From Acidobacteriota bacterium (GTDB lineage: Bacteria; Acidobacteriota; Terriglobia; Acidiferrales; UBA7541): a stretch of DNA of 37,505 nt. The DNA lies in NCBI GenBank assembly GCA_013289825.1, contig JABCZF010000038.1, positions 1-37,505 on the forward strand. The letters run 5' to 3'. The notes beneath the pieces are model-generated. The model was not told the DNA's origin. It did not search any database and saw only the letters and a program-made list of their open reading frames with translations. How positions within the stretch are numbered: the stretch's first letter is position 1; each line of letters starts with the position of its first letter. Positions 17,782 through 25,424 of the stretch are shown here, piece by piece. The translations under genes and the position numbers were made by a program.

Positions 17782-19143
17782 ATGGACCCAGCGCGTCCCA
17801 CCTCTCCGTCTCGCAGCTTGGCATCGCCGGTGAATAGCGAAGCCGCGATGATCGTTGAGCACTCGACGCCTGCTGCTTGGCCCCGAGCCGGCTATTTCCG
17901 CTGGGTGATCTGTGCACTCCTGCTCTTCGGCACGACCAAGAATTATATGGACCGCAACGTTCTTGGCGTGCTCAACAAAACGCTTCAACATGATCTGGGC
18001 TGGAGCGAAATCGGCTTCAGCAATCTTGTGATGGCCTTCCAAGCGGCCTACGCCGTGGGCATGTTGCTGACCGGACGGCTCATCGACAAACTGGGCACTC
18101 GCTTGGGTTATTCGTTGGCGATGGTTTTTTGGAGCCTGGCGTCGATGGGCACCGCGCTCGGGAATTCCCTGACAAGCTTTGCCATCTCGCGCGCAGCTCT
18201 GGGATTCGGCGAAGCCGCCGTCTTTCCCGCCAGCATCAAGGCGGTTGCAGAATGGTTTCCGAAGAAAGAGCGCGCGCTGGCCACCGGCATCTTTAATGCC
18301 GGTACCAGCTTTGGCGCCATGCTTGCTCCGGTCGTCGTGCCGTGGTTGAACGCGCGGTGGGGATGGCGTGGCGCGTTCGTTGGAATTGGAGCACTCGGAT
18401 TCGTCTGGCTGGTGCTCTGGCTCTTGATTTATCGCAAGCCAGAGCAGCACCCACGCGTTTCGAAAGCCGAGCTCGACTACATCCGCAGCGATCCTCAGGA
18501 CTCGCCGGTCAGAACCAAATGGTCTGCTCTGCTTCCCCTGCGGCAAACTTGGGCGTTCGTCGCCGGGAAATTCCTGACCGATCCCGTGTGGTGGTTTTAT
18601 CTTTTCTGGATTCCCGGTTTCTTGCAGAGCAAACACGGCCTGGCCCTGACCGGTCTTGGCCCTCCGATCGTGGCGATCTATTTGATCTCCGACGTTGGCA
18701 GCGTCGCCGGCGGTTGGATATCTTCGTCTTTGATCAAGCGGGGGCGCAGCGTAAACGCTGCCCGCAAAATGGCGATGCTCATGTGCGCAGTGGGAGTCAT
18801 TCCGGTGGTGTTCGCCTACCGCGTGGAGAGTACCTGGTCCGCTGTGCTGTTGATCGGTCTGGCGGCCGCCTTTCATCAAGGTTTTTCGGCCAATCTGTTT
18901 ACTTTGACCTCCGACATGTTTCCGGCACGGGCGGTCGGCTCCGTAGTGGGAATCGGCGGCATGGCCGGGGCCATCGGAGGTCTGTGCATCGCATCCGTAG
19001 TCGGTCACGTGCTCCAGTGGACGGGGAGTTACCAGGTTCCGTTTCTCATCGCCGGTGCGGCTTACTTGCTGGCACTCGCCATCATTCATGCTTTGGTCCC
19101 CAGGCTCGAGCCGGCCATCATCCGCCAGGAAATACAAACGTGA
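17782..19143 (+). CDS. MFS transporter, hexuronate (ExuT)-like
   Basis: This 453-residue transporter of the major facilitator superfamily has about 12 hydrophobic helices. The start of the first helix (RWVICALLLFGTTKNYMDRN) and the loop GLLIDKLGTRLG-type motif (here GRLIDKLGTRLGYSLAMVFW) are typical of anion:cation symporters such as ExuT, which import hexuronates by proton symport. A central loop with RKPEQHPRVSKAELDYI also matches. An internal ATG at 17848 (residue 23) may be the true start, since the first 22 residues are unusual for the family; no good ribosome site decides. It is followed 77 bases later by kdgK and eda, so galacturonate, glucuronate or KDG is the likely cargo. Confidence 0.88.
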   Translation: MDPARPTSPSRSLASPVNSEAAMIVEHSTPAAWPRAGYFRWVICALLLFGTTKNYMDRNVLGVLNKTLQHDLGWSEIGFSNLVMAFQAAYAVGMLLTGRLIDKLGTRLGYSLAMVFWSLASMGTALGNSLTSFAISRAALGFGEAAVFPASIKAVAEWFPKKERALATGIFNAGTSFGAMLAPVVVPWLNARWGWRGAFVGIGALGFVWLVLWLLIYRKPEQHPRVSKAELDYIRSDPQDSPVRTKWSALLPLRQTWAFVAGKFLTDPVWWFYLFWIPGFLQSKHGLALTGLGPPIVAIYLISDVGSVAGGWISSSLIKRGRSVNAARKMAMLMCAVGVIPVVFAYRVESTWSAVLLIGLAAAFHQGFSANLFTLTSDMFPARAVGSVVGIGGMAGAIGGLCIASVVGHVLQWTGSYQVPFLIAGAAYLLALAIIHALVPRLEPAIIRQEIQT

Positions 19144-19220
19144 ATCTGGAAATTTTTCACGAGAACCGTGACAATGCTCTGGCGCTGCTTCGCAATCAAA
19201 CGAGCTGTTGAGGTGATCTT

Positions 19221-20315
19221 ATGGCCATGACGATCAAGCCGAAGAAGGATTGCCGCTGGGACATTGTCAGTTTGGGCGAAGTCATGCTGCGCTTCGACCC
19301 AGGTGACCGCCGCATCTCCACGGCACGCTCCTTTGATGTGTGCGAGGGCGGCGGCGAATACAACGTAGCTCGAGGATTAAAGCGGTGTTTCGGTCTGGAC
19401 GCCGCGGTGGTTACGGCCTTCGCCGACGATCCGGTCGGTCGACTACTGCAGGACTTTATCTATCAGGGAGGCGTAGACCAGTCGCTGATTCGCTGGGTCG
19501 AACACGACGGCGTGGGTCATGCGGCGCGCAACGGCCTCAATTTTACCGAGCGCGGATTCGGCGTGCGCGCGGCACTCGGTAGCTATGACCGCGGGCACAC
19601 TGCCGTTTCTCAATTGCAGCCAGGAGAGATCGATTGGGACGAGATTTTTGGAAAGCATGGTGCGCGCTGGTTCCACACCGGCGGCATTTTTTGTGCGCTC
19701 TCTCGGACTACGCCCGAAGTTGCTCTAGAAGCGATGCAGGCCGCAAAGCGGCACGATACGACCGTTTCTTATGATCTGAATTACCGAGCTTCGCTGTGGA
19801 AATCCCACGGAGGAAAGAAAACCGCACAGGAAATAAACCGCCGGATTGCGCCGCACGTTGACGTGATGCTCGGTAATGAAGAAGATTTCTCGGCGGCGCT
19901 TGGATTCGAAGTGCCGGGCATGGACGAGCATCACGCGACGTTCGAAGTGGAAGGCTTCAACCAAATGATCGCCACGGTTGTGAAGGAATATCCGTTCAAG
20001 GTTGTTGCCACCACGCTCCGCAAAGCAAAAACCGCCACGCAGAATGATTGGAGCGCTATCTGCTATTGTGGCGGCAAGCTCTATCAGGCGAAAGACCGCG
20101 AGAATCTTGAGATTTTTGACCGCGTTGGAGGCGGCGATTCGTTTGCTTCCGGTTTGATTTATGGATTCTTGGCCGGGCATGATCCGCAGTGGGCCGTGGA
20201 ATGTGGCGCTGCGCACGGTGCGCTCGCCATGACCACGCCGGGAGACACTTCCATGGCCACGTTGCAGGAAGTCACGCAAGTAATGAAAGGAGTCGGTGCG
20301 CGCATCGCGCGCTGA
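19221..20315 (+). CDS. kdgK: 2-keto-3-deoxygluconate kinase (PfkB family)
   Basis: This 364-residue PfkB-family carbohydrate kinase probably phosphorylates 2-keto-3-deoxygluconate to KDPG. It has the N-terminal CEGGGEYNVARGLKRCFG (the family's G-G substrate-binding region) and the C-terminal GGGDSFASG with catalytic Asp at residue 306. It is longer than E. coli KdgK (about 310) because of an insertion around residues 225-260 and an N-terminal extension. AGGTGATCTT before the ATG at 19221 is a fair ribosome-binding site. The kinase role rests on the family; the KDG assignment rests mainly on the following aldolase gene, 31 bases downstream. Confidence 0.83.
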   Translation: MAMTIKPKKDCRWDIVSLGEVMLRFDPGDRRISTARSFDVCEGGGEYNVARGLKRCFGLDAAVVTAFADDPVGRLLQDFIYQGGVDQSLIRWVEHDGVGHAARNGLNFTERGFGVRAALGSYDRGHTAVSQLQPGEIDWDEIFGKHGARWFHTGGIFCALSRTTPEVALEAMQAAKRHDTTVSYDLNYRASLWKSHGGKKTAQEINRRIAPHVDVMLGNEEDFSAALGFEVPGMDEHHATFEVEGFNQMIATVVKEYPFKVVATTLRKAKTATQNDWSAICYCGGKLYQAKDRENLEIFDRVGGGDSFASGLIYGFLAGHDPQWAVECGAAHGALAMTTPGDTSMATLQEVTQVMKGVGARIAR

Positions 20316-20346
20316 CTGTCAAGTTCCAGAGGAACGGTGACCGCTG

Positions 20347-21033
20347 ATGGATAAGCAAAAAGTCCGCGAGCGCATCATGGAAATCGGAATTGTCCCGGTC
20401 GTTCGCGCGTCCTCGGCCGGCGAAGCGTGCATCGCCGCGGAGGCCGTTTGTCAGGGAGGGATTCCTATCGTTGAAATTACCATGACGGTTCCCGGCGCCG
20501 TCGAGCTGATTCGTGAACTGGTAGAGAATTGCGGTTCCGAAGTTCTCATCGGAGCTGGAACGGTGCTCAACAGCGACGCCGCGCGCCGCTGTATCGACGC
20601 GGGAGCGGAGTTTCTGGTCAGTCCAGGTCTGAACCTAGAGACCGTCGCATTTGCTGCAGGAGAAGGGAAGCTGATCATGGCGGGCGCATTGACCCCAACG
20701 GAAGTCATGGCCGCGTGGGACGCAGGCGCGGACTTCGTCAAGATTTTTCCATGCGGCCAAGTGGGAGGCGCGAAATACATCAAGGCTCTGAAGGGCCCGT
20801 TCCCGCACATCCCCTTTATTCCCACCGGTGGCGTCAACCTAAACACCGCGGCCGAATTCCTCGAAGCAGGTTCCGTTGCGCTAGGCATCGGCGGAGAACT
20901 GGTGCAAGCCGACGCCCTGAAAGCAAACAAACCGGAAATCATCGTTGAGAACGCGCGAAAATTCGTCGCGATTGTCAAACACACACGAGCGCAAATGGCG
21001 CCCTCCTCCGTCGCTGCCAAGAGCACGCGCTGA
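20347..21033 (+). CDS. eda: KDPG / 4-hydroxy-2-oxoglutarate aldolase
   Basis: This 228-residue class I aldolase cleaves 2-keto-3-deoxy-6-phosphogluconate into pyruvate and glyceraldehyde 3-phosphate. The general-base Glu is E43 in IPIVEITMTVPGAVE, and the Schiff-base Lys is K132 in DFVKIFPCGQVGGAKYIK. GAGTVLNS and PTGGVNLNTAAEFLEAGSVA are also canonical, and length fits (about 210-220). AGGAACGGTGA lies upstream of the ATG. With kdgK and the transporter it forms the lower half of uronate catabolism. Confidence 0.93.
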   Translation: MDKQKVRERIMEIGIVPVVRASSAGEACIAAEAVCQGGIPIVEITMTVPGAVELIRELVENCGSEVLIGAGTVLNSDAARRCIDAGAEFLVSPGLNLETVAFAAGEGKLIMAGALTPTEVMAAWDAGADFVKIFPCGQVGGAKYIKALKGPFPHIPFIPTGGVNLNTAAEFLEAGSVALGIGGELVQADALKANKPEIIVENARKFVAIVKHTRAQMAPSSVAAKSTR

Positions 21034-21080
21034 CCCAGGTTAGGAATGACAATTTTCGAAGGAGTGGGGGAACCATTTTT

Positions 21081-22142
21081 CTACTGCGGCTGCCTCGCGC
21101 GCTCCGGGTGTAGCTCAAACAAGATCTCATTTCGCTCGCGTCGCGTAGCAGACACGGTGCCGAGAGCCTGATGCGCTGCTCCCAACAGCGGAGCGTCCTC
21201 ATTCAACACCACGGAGATCGGAATCTTCGACAGCACGGAACTCAACCGCCCCTTCTCCGCAAACGACCGGCAGAAGTTGCTGTGCTGTAATTTCGAAAGT
21301 ATTTTCAGAACGATCCCGCCCGCAAAGTACACGCCGCCATAGGCGAGAACTCGCAGCGCCAGATTCCCCGCCTCGGCGCCAAACGCCTCGATCCACCAAT
21401 CGAGCACTTCGACGCAAACCGGACAAGCACCAGCCAATGCGTTCTGTGTAATTTCGCTGGCGGAAGCGGCCTCCGGCTCGTCGAATGTCGGATGAACCAC
21501 AGCCGCATCGAGAAACTCGTGCAGCTTGCGGAACCCACGCCCCGAAAAAATTTCTTCGCACGAAACGCGCGTCAGTCTCTTCTTCAGAAATTGCAAAAGC
21601 TGAATTTCGCGCTCCGTCCGCGGCGCAAAATCAGCGGAACCGCCTTCCGATGGAGACGCCCGGTGTTGGTGGCCGTCCCAAAGGATCATCGCTTCGCCAA
21701 GCCCGGTGCCCGCCGCAATCAACGCCTGGTTTCCGTTGAACTGCGGAGTCCCTGGGTTCAAGACCAGAAAATCCTCCGGCGCCAGATGCACCAATCCATA
21801 CGCAGTAGCCACCAGATCGTTGATCAAACTGAGTTGTTCGAGGTAAAGGCCTAGTTTCGGCGCCAGCGCGGAAGCTGTCAGCTCCCACGGAATATTGTTG
21901 GCCACCAGGCGCCCATCCACCACCGCTCCGGCGACTCCAAAGCCCGCGGCGGAAATGTTGCCTTTGGGCATTCGGCCGCTCTCCGCGACGCATTCCCTGA
22001 AAAATCTTTCGATTAATTCTTCGAGGCCGGAGAATTCACGCGTAGCGTAGCGGCGTTTAAAGGCAAGCTGCAACGAGGAGCCGCGCTCTTCAAACACGGC
22101 CAGATTGCATTTGGTGCCGCCAATGTCGCCGGCGAGAATCAT
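21081..22142 (-). CDS. glk: Glucokinase
   Basis: This 353-residue ATP-dependent glucokinase of the Glk (E. coli-like) family makes glucose 6-phosphate. The N-terminal phosphate-binding motif is AGDIGGTKCNLAVFE (residues 4-18). INDLVATAYGLVHL, AAGTGLGEAMILWDG and SEGGSADFAPRTEREIQLL follow, then the glucose/ATP region with AYGGVYFAGGIVLKI. Length is a little over the usual 320. The ATG at 22142 is preceded by CAGAGG at the right distance. It is convergent with eda, transcribed alone, and lies next to the sugar-acid genes, suggesting a shared carbohydrate function. Confidence 0.92.
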   Translation of the reverse strand: MILAGDIGGTKCNLAVFEERGSSLQLAFKRRYATREFSGLEELIERFFRECVAESGRMPKGNISAAGFGVAGAVVDGRLVANNIPWELTASALAPKLGLYLEQLSLINDLVATAYGLVHLAPEDFLVLNPGTPQFNGNQALIAAGTGLGEAMILWDGHQHRASPSEGGSADFAPRTEREIQLLQFLKKRLTRVSCEEIFSGRGFRKLHEFLDAAVVHPTFDEPEAASASEITQNALAGACPVCVEVLDWWIEAFGAEAGNLALRVLAYGGVYFAGGIVLKILSKLQHSNFCRSFAEKGRLSSVLSKIPISVVLNEDAPLLGAAHQALGTVSATRRERNEILFELHPERARQPQ

Positions 22143-22206
22143 TTCGCCTCTGGGGCCGTCACCAACTCTTCAGATTTCCGGCTCGCTAGCCGCAAGCTAA
22201 AACTCA

Positions 22207-22230
22207 CTTTCCACTTTACTGACTGGAAAG
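22207..22230. promoter_or_regulatory. Inverted repeat upstream of glucokinase, candidate operator
   Basis: CTTTCCA at 22207-22213 and TGGAAAG at 22224-22230 form a perfect 7-base inverted repeat with a 10-base spacer, 65-88 bases before the glk start. It could be a regulator site or an RNA hairpin. The rest of the 280-base gap to the TetR gene is featureless. Confidence 0.35.
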
Positions 22231-22422
22231 CAGACTAGCACACCCGAGGGTGCCCCTGCATCACTCGAAATTTCGCTTCAACGGAACCGTCGTATCACTA
22301 GATTGTGCCGGTGCGACCGGAGGAAAATATCTAACCAAGACGCCGCTAGAGTGCGGCACAAACTAAGCTCAAACACCTGTGCAATACTCGCGTATTTCCC
22401 AACCTTCTTCCCGGTTACCCTC

Positions 22423-23085
22423 TCACTGCGGCCACGCCCGCAGCGACAAATCAATCACCCTTTGCAAGTCCGTCCGGCTCACCCCACCTGCGGACTGCAC
22501 CGACATTCCATGCATCACCGCCATAACGTACCGCGCTAAATCGCCCGCATCGGCCCCAGCAGGCAAGTCCCCCTCAAGTTTCGCGTGTTCAAATCGCTCC
22601 CGCAACGTGGCCTCTCCCGTCGCCCGCCGCGAAATAAGCTCCTTCCGTATTGGATCGGCCTCTTCTCCGCAAGCGAGCGCCCCCTGCACCACCAAGCATC
22701 CCTTCGGATTGCCCGGGCGCGAAAGCAAGTCCGCCGTCCCCACCAGCAGGCGCTCCGCCACCGCCCGCGCCGTAGGCTCCTTCAGGGCCTCAGCCGTGAA
22801 GTTCGTCGTTCGCTCCGAGTAGCGGTCCAGTGCCTTCCGAAACAACGCTTCCTTATTCCCGAACGTCGCATAAATACTCGGCCGGTTAATCCCCATCGCC
22901 GCCGTTAAATCCGAAAGCGCCGTCCCCTCATAGCCCTTCTGCCAAAACACCCGTAGCGCCGCCTCCAGCGCCGTATCCGGATCAAAAGCCCGCGGACGGC
23001 CCCTTGGGCGCGTGCTGATACGGGTGCGGGGGGACCCCCTGCCGTTCTTCTTTGTATCCTTTCTCATCCTCCAGCATCTTATCAC
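22423..23085 (-). CDS. TetR/AcrR-family transcriptional regulator
   Basis: This 220-residue regulator has a TetR helix-turn-helix after a basic N-terminal tail: RGRPRAFDPDTALEAALRVF, then LSDLTAAMGINRPSIYATFG (about residues 58-77), with FGNKEALFRKALDRY closing the domain. The rest is an all-helical ligand domain. GTG at 23085 and ATG at 23067 are both possible starts; GGAGG touches the ATG, which is too close, and the GTG has no clear site. It diverges from the first SDR gene, and two copies of a putative operator lie between them, so it probably represses the SDR gene and itself until an electrophile or similar ligand binds. Confidence 0.9.
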   Translation of the reverse strand: MIRCWRMRKDTKKNGRGSPRTRISTRPRGRPRAFDPDTALEAALRVFWQKGYEGTALSDLTAAMGINRPSIYATFGNKEALFRKALDRYSERTTNFTAEALKEPTARAVAERLLVGTADLLSRPGNPKGCLVVQGALACGEEADPIRKELISRRATGEATLRERFEHAKLEGDLPAGADAGDLARYVMAVMHGMSVQSAGGVSRTDLQRVIDLSLRAWPQ

Positions 23086-23088
23086 ACT

Positions 23089-23106
23089 GTTTCGTATCGA
23101 GCGGTA
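23089..23106. promoter_or_regulatory. Putative TetR operator, copy A
   Basis: GTTTCGTATCGAGCGGTA matches copy B (23141-23158) at 15 of 18 bases. The two start 52 bases apart, close to five helical turns, so they would sit on one DNA face. Copy A lies directly upstream of the TetR start and of the -35 of the SDR promoter. Confidence 0.55.
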
Positions 23107-23115
23107 AGAAAGTCA

Positions 23116-23144
23116 TTGACATCGCCGCCGGAGTGGGATAGTTT
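23116..23144 (+). promoter_or_regulatory. Promoter of first SDR gene
   Basis: A perfect TTGACA at 23116-23121 is followed after 17 bases by TAGTTT at 23139-23144. The -35 is strong and the -10 is weak. Operator copy B begins at 23141, inside the -10, so a bound TetR protein would block RNA polymerase. Confidence 0.5.
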
Positions 23145-23158
23145 CGTACCTAACGGTA
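23141..23158. promoter_or_regulatory. Putative TetR operator, copy B
   Basis: GTTTCGTACCTAACGGTA repeats copy A with three mismatches. It holds the inverted repeat TACC-TAAC-GGTA, which suits a dimeric TetR protein. It overlaps the -10 region and ends 30 bases before the SDR start. Confidence 0.55.
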
Positions 23159-23188
23159 TATAAACAGAAAGAAGAGGAGAATAAGCAC

Positions 23189-23938
23189 ATGTCAAAACTA
23201 AAAGATCAGGTCGCAGTCGTAACCGGCGCCTCCAAAGGTATCGGCGCAGGCATTGCCAAAGCGCTGGCCGCCGAAGGCGCCTCCGTAGTCGTCAACTATT
23301 CCTCCAGCAAAGCAGGCGCGGACAAAGTCGTCGCCGAGATCGTCAGAAAGGGCGGAAAAGCCATCGCCGTTCAAGCCGACGTCTCTAAGCAAGCCGATAT
23401 CACCCGCCTCTTCGCCGAAACCAAGAAAGCCTTCGGCCGCCTCGACGTTTTAGTGAACAACGCCGGCGTCTACGTCCTTTCGCCCCTCGAAGGCATCAAC
23501 GAAGACTTCTTCCACAATCAATTCAACCTCAACGTCCTCGGCCTGCTTCTCACTACCAAAGAGTCTCTCAAGTTCTTCGGCGATAACGGCGGAAGCATCA
23601 TCAACATTGGCTCCATCGCCAGCACCATGGCTCCTCCCAACGCTTCCGTCTACGTCGCCACCAAGGCCGCCGTCGACGGCATCACTCGATCCCTCGCCAA
23701 GGAGCTCGGTGCCCGCAAGATTCGGGTCAATTCCATCAACCCAGGCATGATTGAAACCGAAGGCGTCCACACCGCCGGCTTCATCGGAAGCGATTTCCAA
23801 AAGTTGGTCGAGTCGCAAGCCCCGCTGGGCCGCATCGGCCAAACCGACGACATTTCCCCCACGGCCGTCTATCTAGCCTCCTCCGATTCCAAGTACATGA
23901 CCGGTGAAACCCTCCAAGTTGGAGGCGGAGTAAGATAA
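23189..23938 (+). CDS. SDR-family NAD(P)-dependent oxidoreductase (first)
   Basis: This 249-residue classical short-chain dehydrogenase/reductase has the cofactor motif TGASKGIG at residues 12-19, NNAG at 90-93, and the catalytic set S142, Y155 and K159 (YVATK). Length is normal. The C-terminus (TGETLQVGGGVR) is of the FabG-like glucose/3-oxoacyl type. The ATG follows AGAGGAG at a proper distance. Being divergent from TetR with operators between them, it is probably induced by a substrate or stress signal. The substrate is not determinable; TetR-linked SDR genes often handle reactive carbonyls or quinones, which is only a family trend. Confidence 0.92.
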   Translation: MSKLKDQVAVVTGASKGIGAGIAKALAAEGASVVVNYSSSKAGADKVVAEIVRKGGKAIAVQADVSKQADITRLFAETKKAFGRLDVLVNNAGVYVLSPLEGINEDFFHNQFNLNVLGLLLTTKESLKFFGDNGGSIINIGSIASTMAPPNASVYVATKAAVDGITRSLAKELGARKIRVNSINPGMIETEGVHTAGFIGSDFQKLVESQAPLGRIGQTDDISPTAVYLASSDSKYMTGETLQVGGGVR

Positions 23939-23952
23939 TCGCCCCAGGCAAC

Positions 23953-23994
23953 CAGGGCCGCACAGCGGCCCTGAAAGCGCCCTACGGTGTAGGG
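23953..23994. terminator. Two strong hairpins between the SDR genes
   Basis: CAGGGCCGC-ACA-GCGGCCCTG (23953-23973) is a perfect 9-base stem with a 3-base loop, 15 bases after the first SDR stop. CCCTAC-GGT-GTAGGG (23980-23994) follows directly. No T-run follows, so this may be a REP-like element or a pause/attenuator rather than a full terminator. Confidence 0.5.
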
Positions 23995-24133
23995 ACGGGC
24001 TTAACGCTCTAAGCTAAGGAGCACCGCCAGCGCCTTTGACTTTTCTCGAACAACCATCCAAATCATCGCAAAGCGAGAACACAAAAGCCGAACGCGATTC
24101 GTGAGCGCAATCTATTGAACAGGAGAGAAACGT

Positions 24134-24883
24134 ATGTTCAGGCACGAAGGAAAAGTAGCAGTCATCACCGGCGGAAACAGCGGCATCGGCCTGGCCACCG
24201 CGCAGCGCCTCGCTTCAGAAGGTGCCTACATCTTCATTACCGGCCGCCGCAAACCCGAACTCGACGCGGCCGTCAAGCTCATCGGCAAAAACGTCACCGC
24301 CGTCCAAGGCGACGTCTCCAATCTCGCCGATTTGGATCGCCTCTACGCCACCGTCAGGCAGCAGAAGGGCCGCATCGATATTCTCTTCGCCAACGCCGGT
24401 CTCGGCGAATTCGCCCCACTCGGCGCGATCACGGAAGGGCACTACGACAAAACCTTTAACGCCAACGTCAAAGGCGTTCTCTTTACCGTCCAAAAAGCTC
24501 TTCCGCTCTTTGCCGACGGCGGCTCCATCATTCTCAATGCTTCCATCGTCTCGATAAAAGGAACTCCCGCTCTCAGCGTTTACAGCGCCACAAAAGCCGC
24601 TCTCCGTTCCTTCGCCCGCAATTGGACTCTCGATCTCAAAGACCGCAAAATCCGCGTCAACGCCGTCAGCCCAGGCCCCATCGATACCCCGGGGCTAAAC
24701 AGTTTAGGGGCCAACGCCGAACAAACCGCCCAGTTCAAAGCCGCCATGGTAAGCGCCGTCCCCATGGGCCGTCTTGGCACCTCGGACGAAATCGCCAAAG
24801 CCGTCTCCTTCCTGGCCTCCGATGACAGCAGCTTCATCACTGGCATCGAGCTGTTCGTCGACGGCGGCATGGCCCAAATCTGA
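24134..24883 (+). CDS. SDR-family NAD(P)-dependent oxidoreductase (second)
   Basis: This 249-residue classical SDR shares its length with the first but differs widely in sequence. It has TGGNSGIG at residues 12-19, ANAG in place of NNAG, and the catalytic S137, Y150 and K154 (YSATK). The C-terminus is SSFITGIELFVDGGMAQI. ACAGGAGAG before the ATG is a good ribosome site. It lies 195 bases after the first SDR, with hairpins between, so it may have its own promoter. The pair probably reduces different carbonyls under related control. Confidence 0.92.
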   Translation: MFRHEGKVAVITGGNSGIGLATAQRLASEGAYIFITGRRKPELDAAVKLIGKNVTAVQGDVSNLADLDRLYATVRQQKGRIDILFANAGLGEFAPLGAITEGHYDKTFNANVKGVLFTVQKALPLFADGGSIILNASIVSIKGTPALSVYSATKAALRSFARNWTLDLKDRKIRVNAVSPGPIDTPGLNSLGANAEQTAQFKAAMVSAVPMGRLGTSDEIAKAVSFLASDDSSFITGIELFVDGGMAQI

Positions 24884-25424
24884 ATGGCCCAACCCCGTTG
24901 ACGTGTCCCGCGTGCGGTTAACTCCCCGGCGCCGGTGCGCCTCTCACGCACGTTTCCGCTTCTAATCTCCGCGAGCTGCAGTTCCGCTATCCGGCCCTGA
25001 ATTGTCTCTCTGCGCCGTCTCTAGGCACTCAGCGTCTCGGTGTCATCCCTTCTCTTTTCCTTGATTCCTCCCGACTCACGATTCATCATCCACGATTCCC
25101 ACTCTTTCTCTGCCATCCATCGCCGCGAAGCCAACACCGCGCAGCAAATCAACTTTAACGCTCTTCGTCCCATCCGGGATTGAGTCCACCCCATGAACCC
25201 TGCGACTCACGCCAAGTCGTAAGGGCGGGGCTTGCCTCGCCCGTTCTTCTCCCCCTGCAACAAACGTTGCGAATCCACCGTTAGGACGTGGGATCCCGAA
25301 TCCAATCCATAGGTTTAGTTTCTGCTTCGAAGGATTCGAGTCAGTCGCTGGTTACACTCCGCCGAAGGCTTGGCAGCTAGGAATTACTGGGGCGCTGTGC
25401 CTGCACGCAGCGCGCTCTCTAAGC
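24884..25424. other. Convergent intergenic region
   Basis: This 541-base gap lies between the second SDR gene and the TonB receptor. I see no gene with plausible composition. Its one notable structure is the hairpin at 25223-25242. The rest is pyrimidine-rich on the plus strand, with many TC-rich runs from 25020 to 25120, and looks like eroded non-coding sequence. Confidence 0.45.
25223..25242. terminator. Strong hairpin, possible bidirectional terminator or REP-like element
   Basis: GGGCGGGGCTTGCCTCGCCC folds into a nine-pair stem (one G-T) with a two-base loop. On the plus strand GTTCTTCT follows. It sits between convergent genes, which suits a terminator. Elements of this kind recur between genes in acidobacterial genomes, so a repeat is equally possible. 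Confidence 0.45.

Noticed and set aside
17479..19137. 552-residue open frame on the minus strand across the MFS transporter gene
   Set aside because: It lies opposite a well-supported transporter gene, is rich in His, Gln, Arg and Gly, has no family motif, and is the expected mirror of GC-rich codon use.
18342..19211. 289-residue open frame on the plus strand within the transporter gene
   Set aside because: Arg- and Ser-rich translation in a second frame of a clear membrane protein; no motif or ribosome site.
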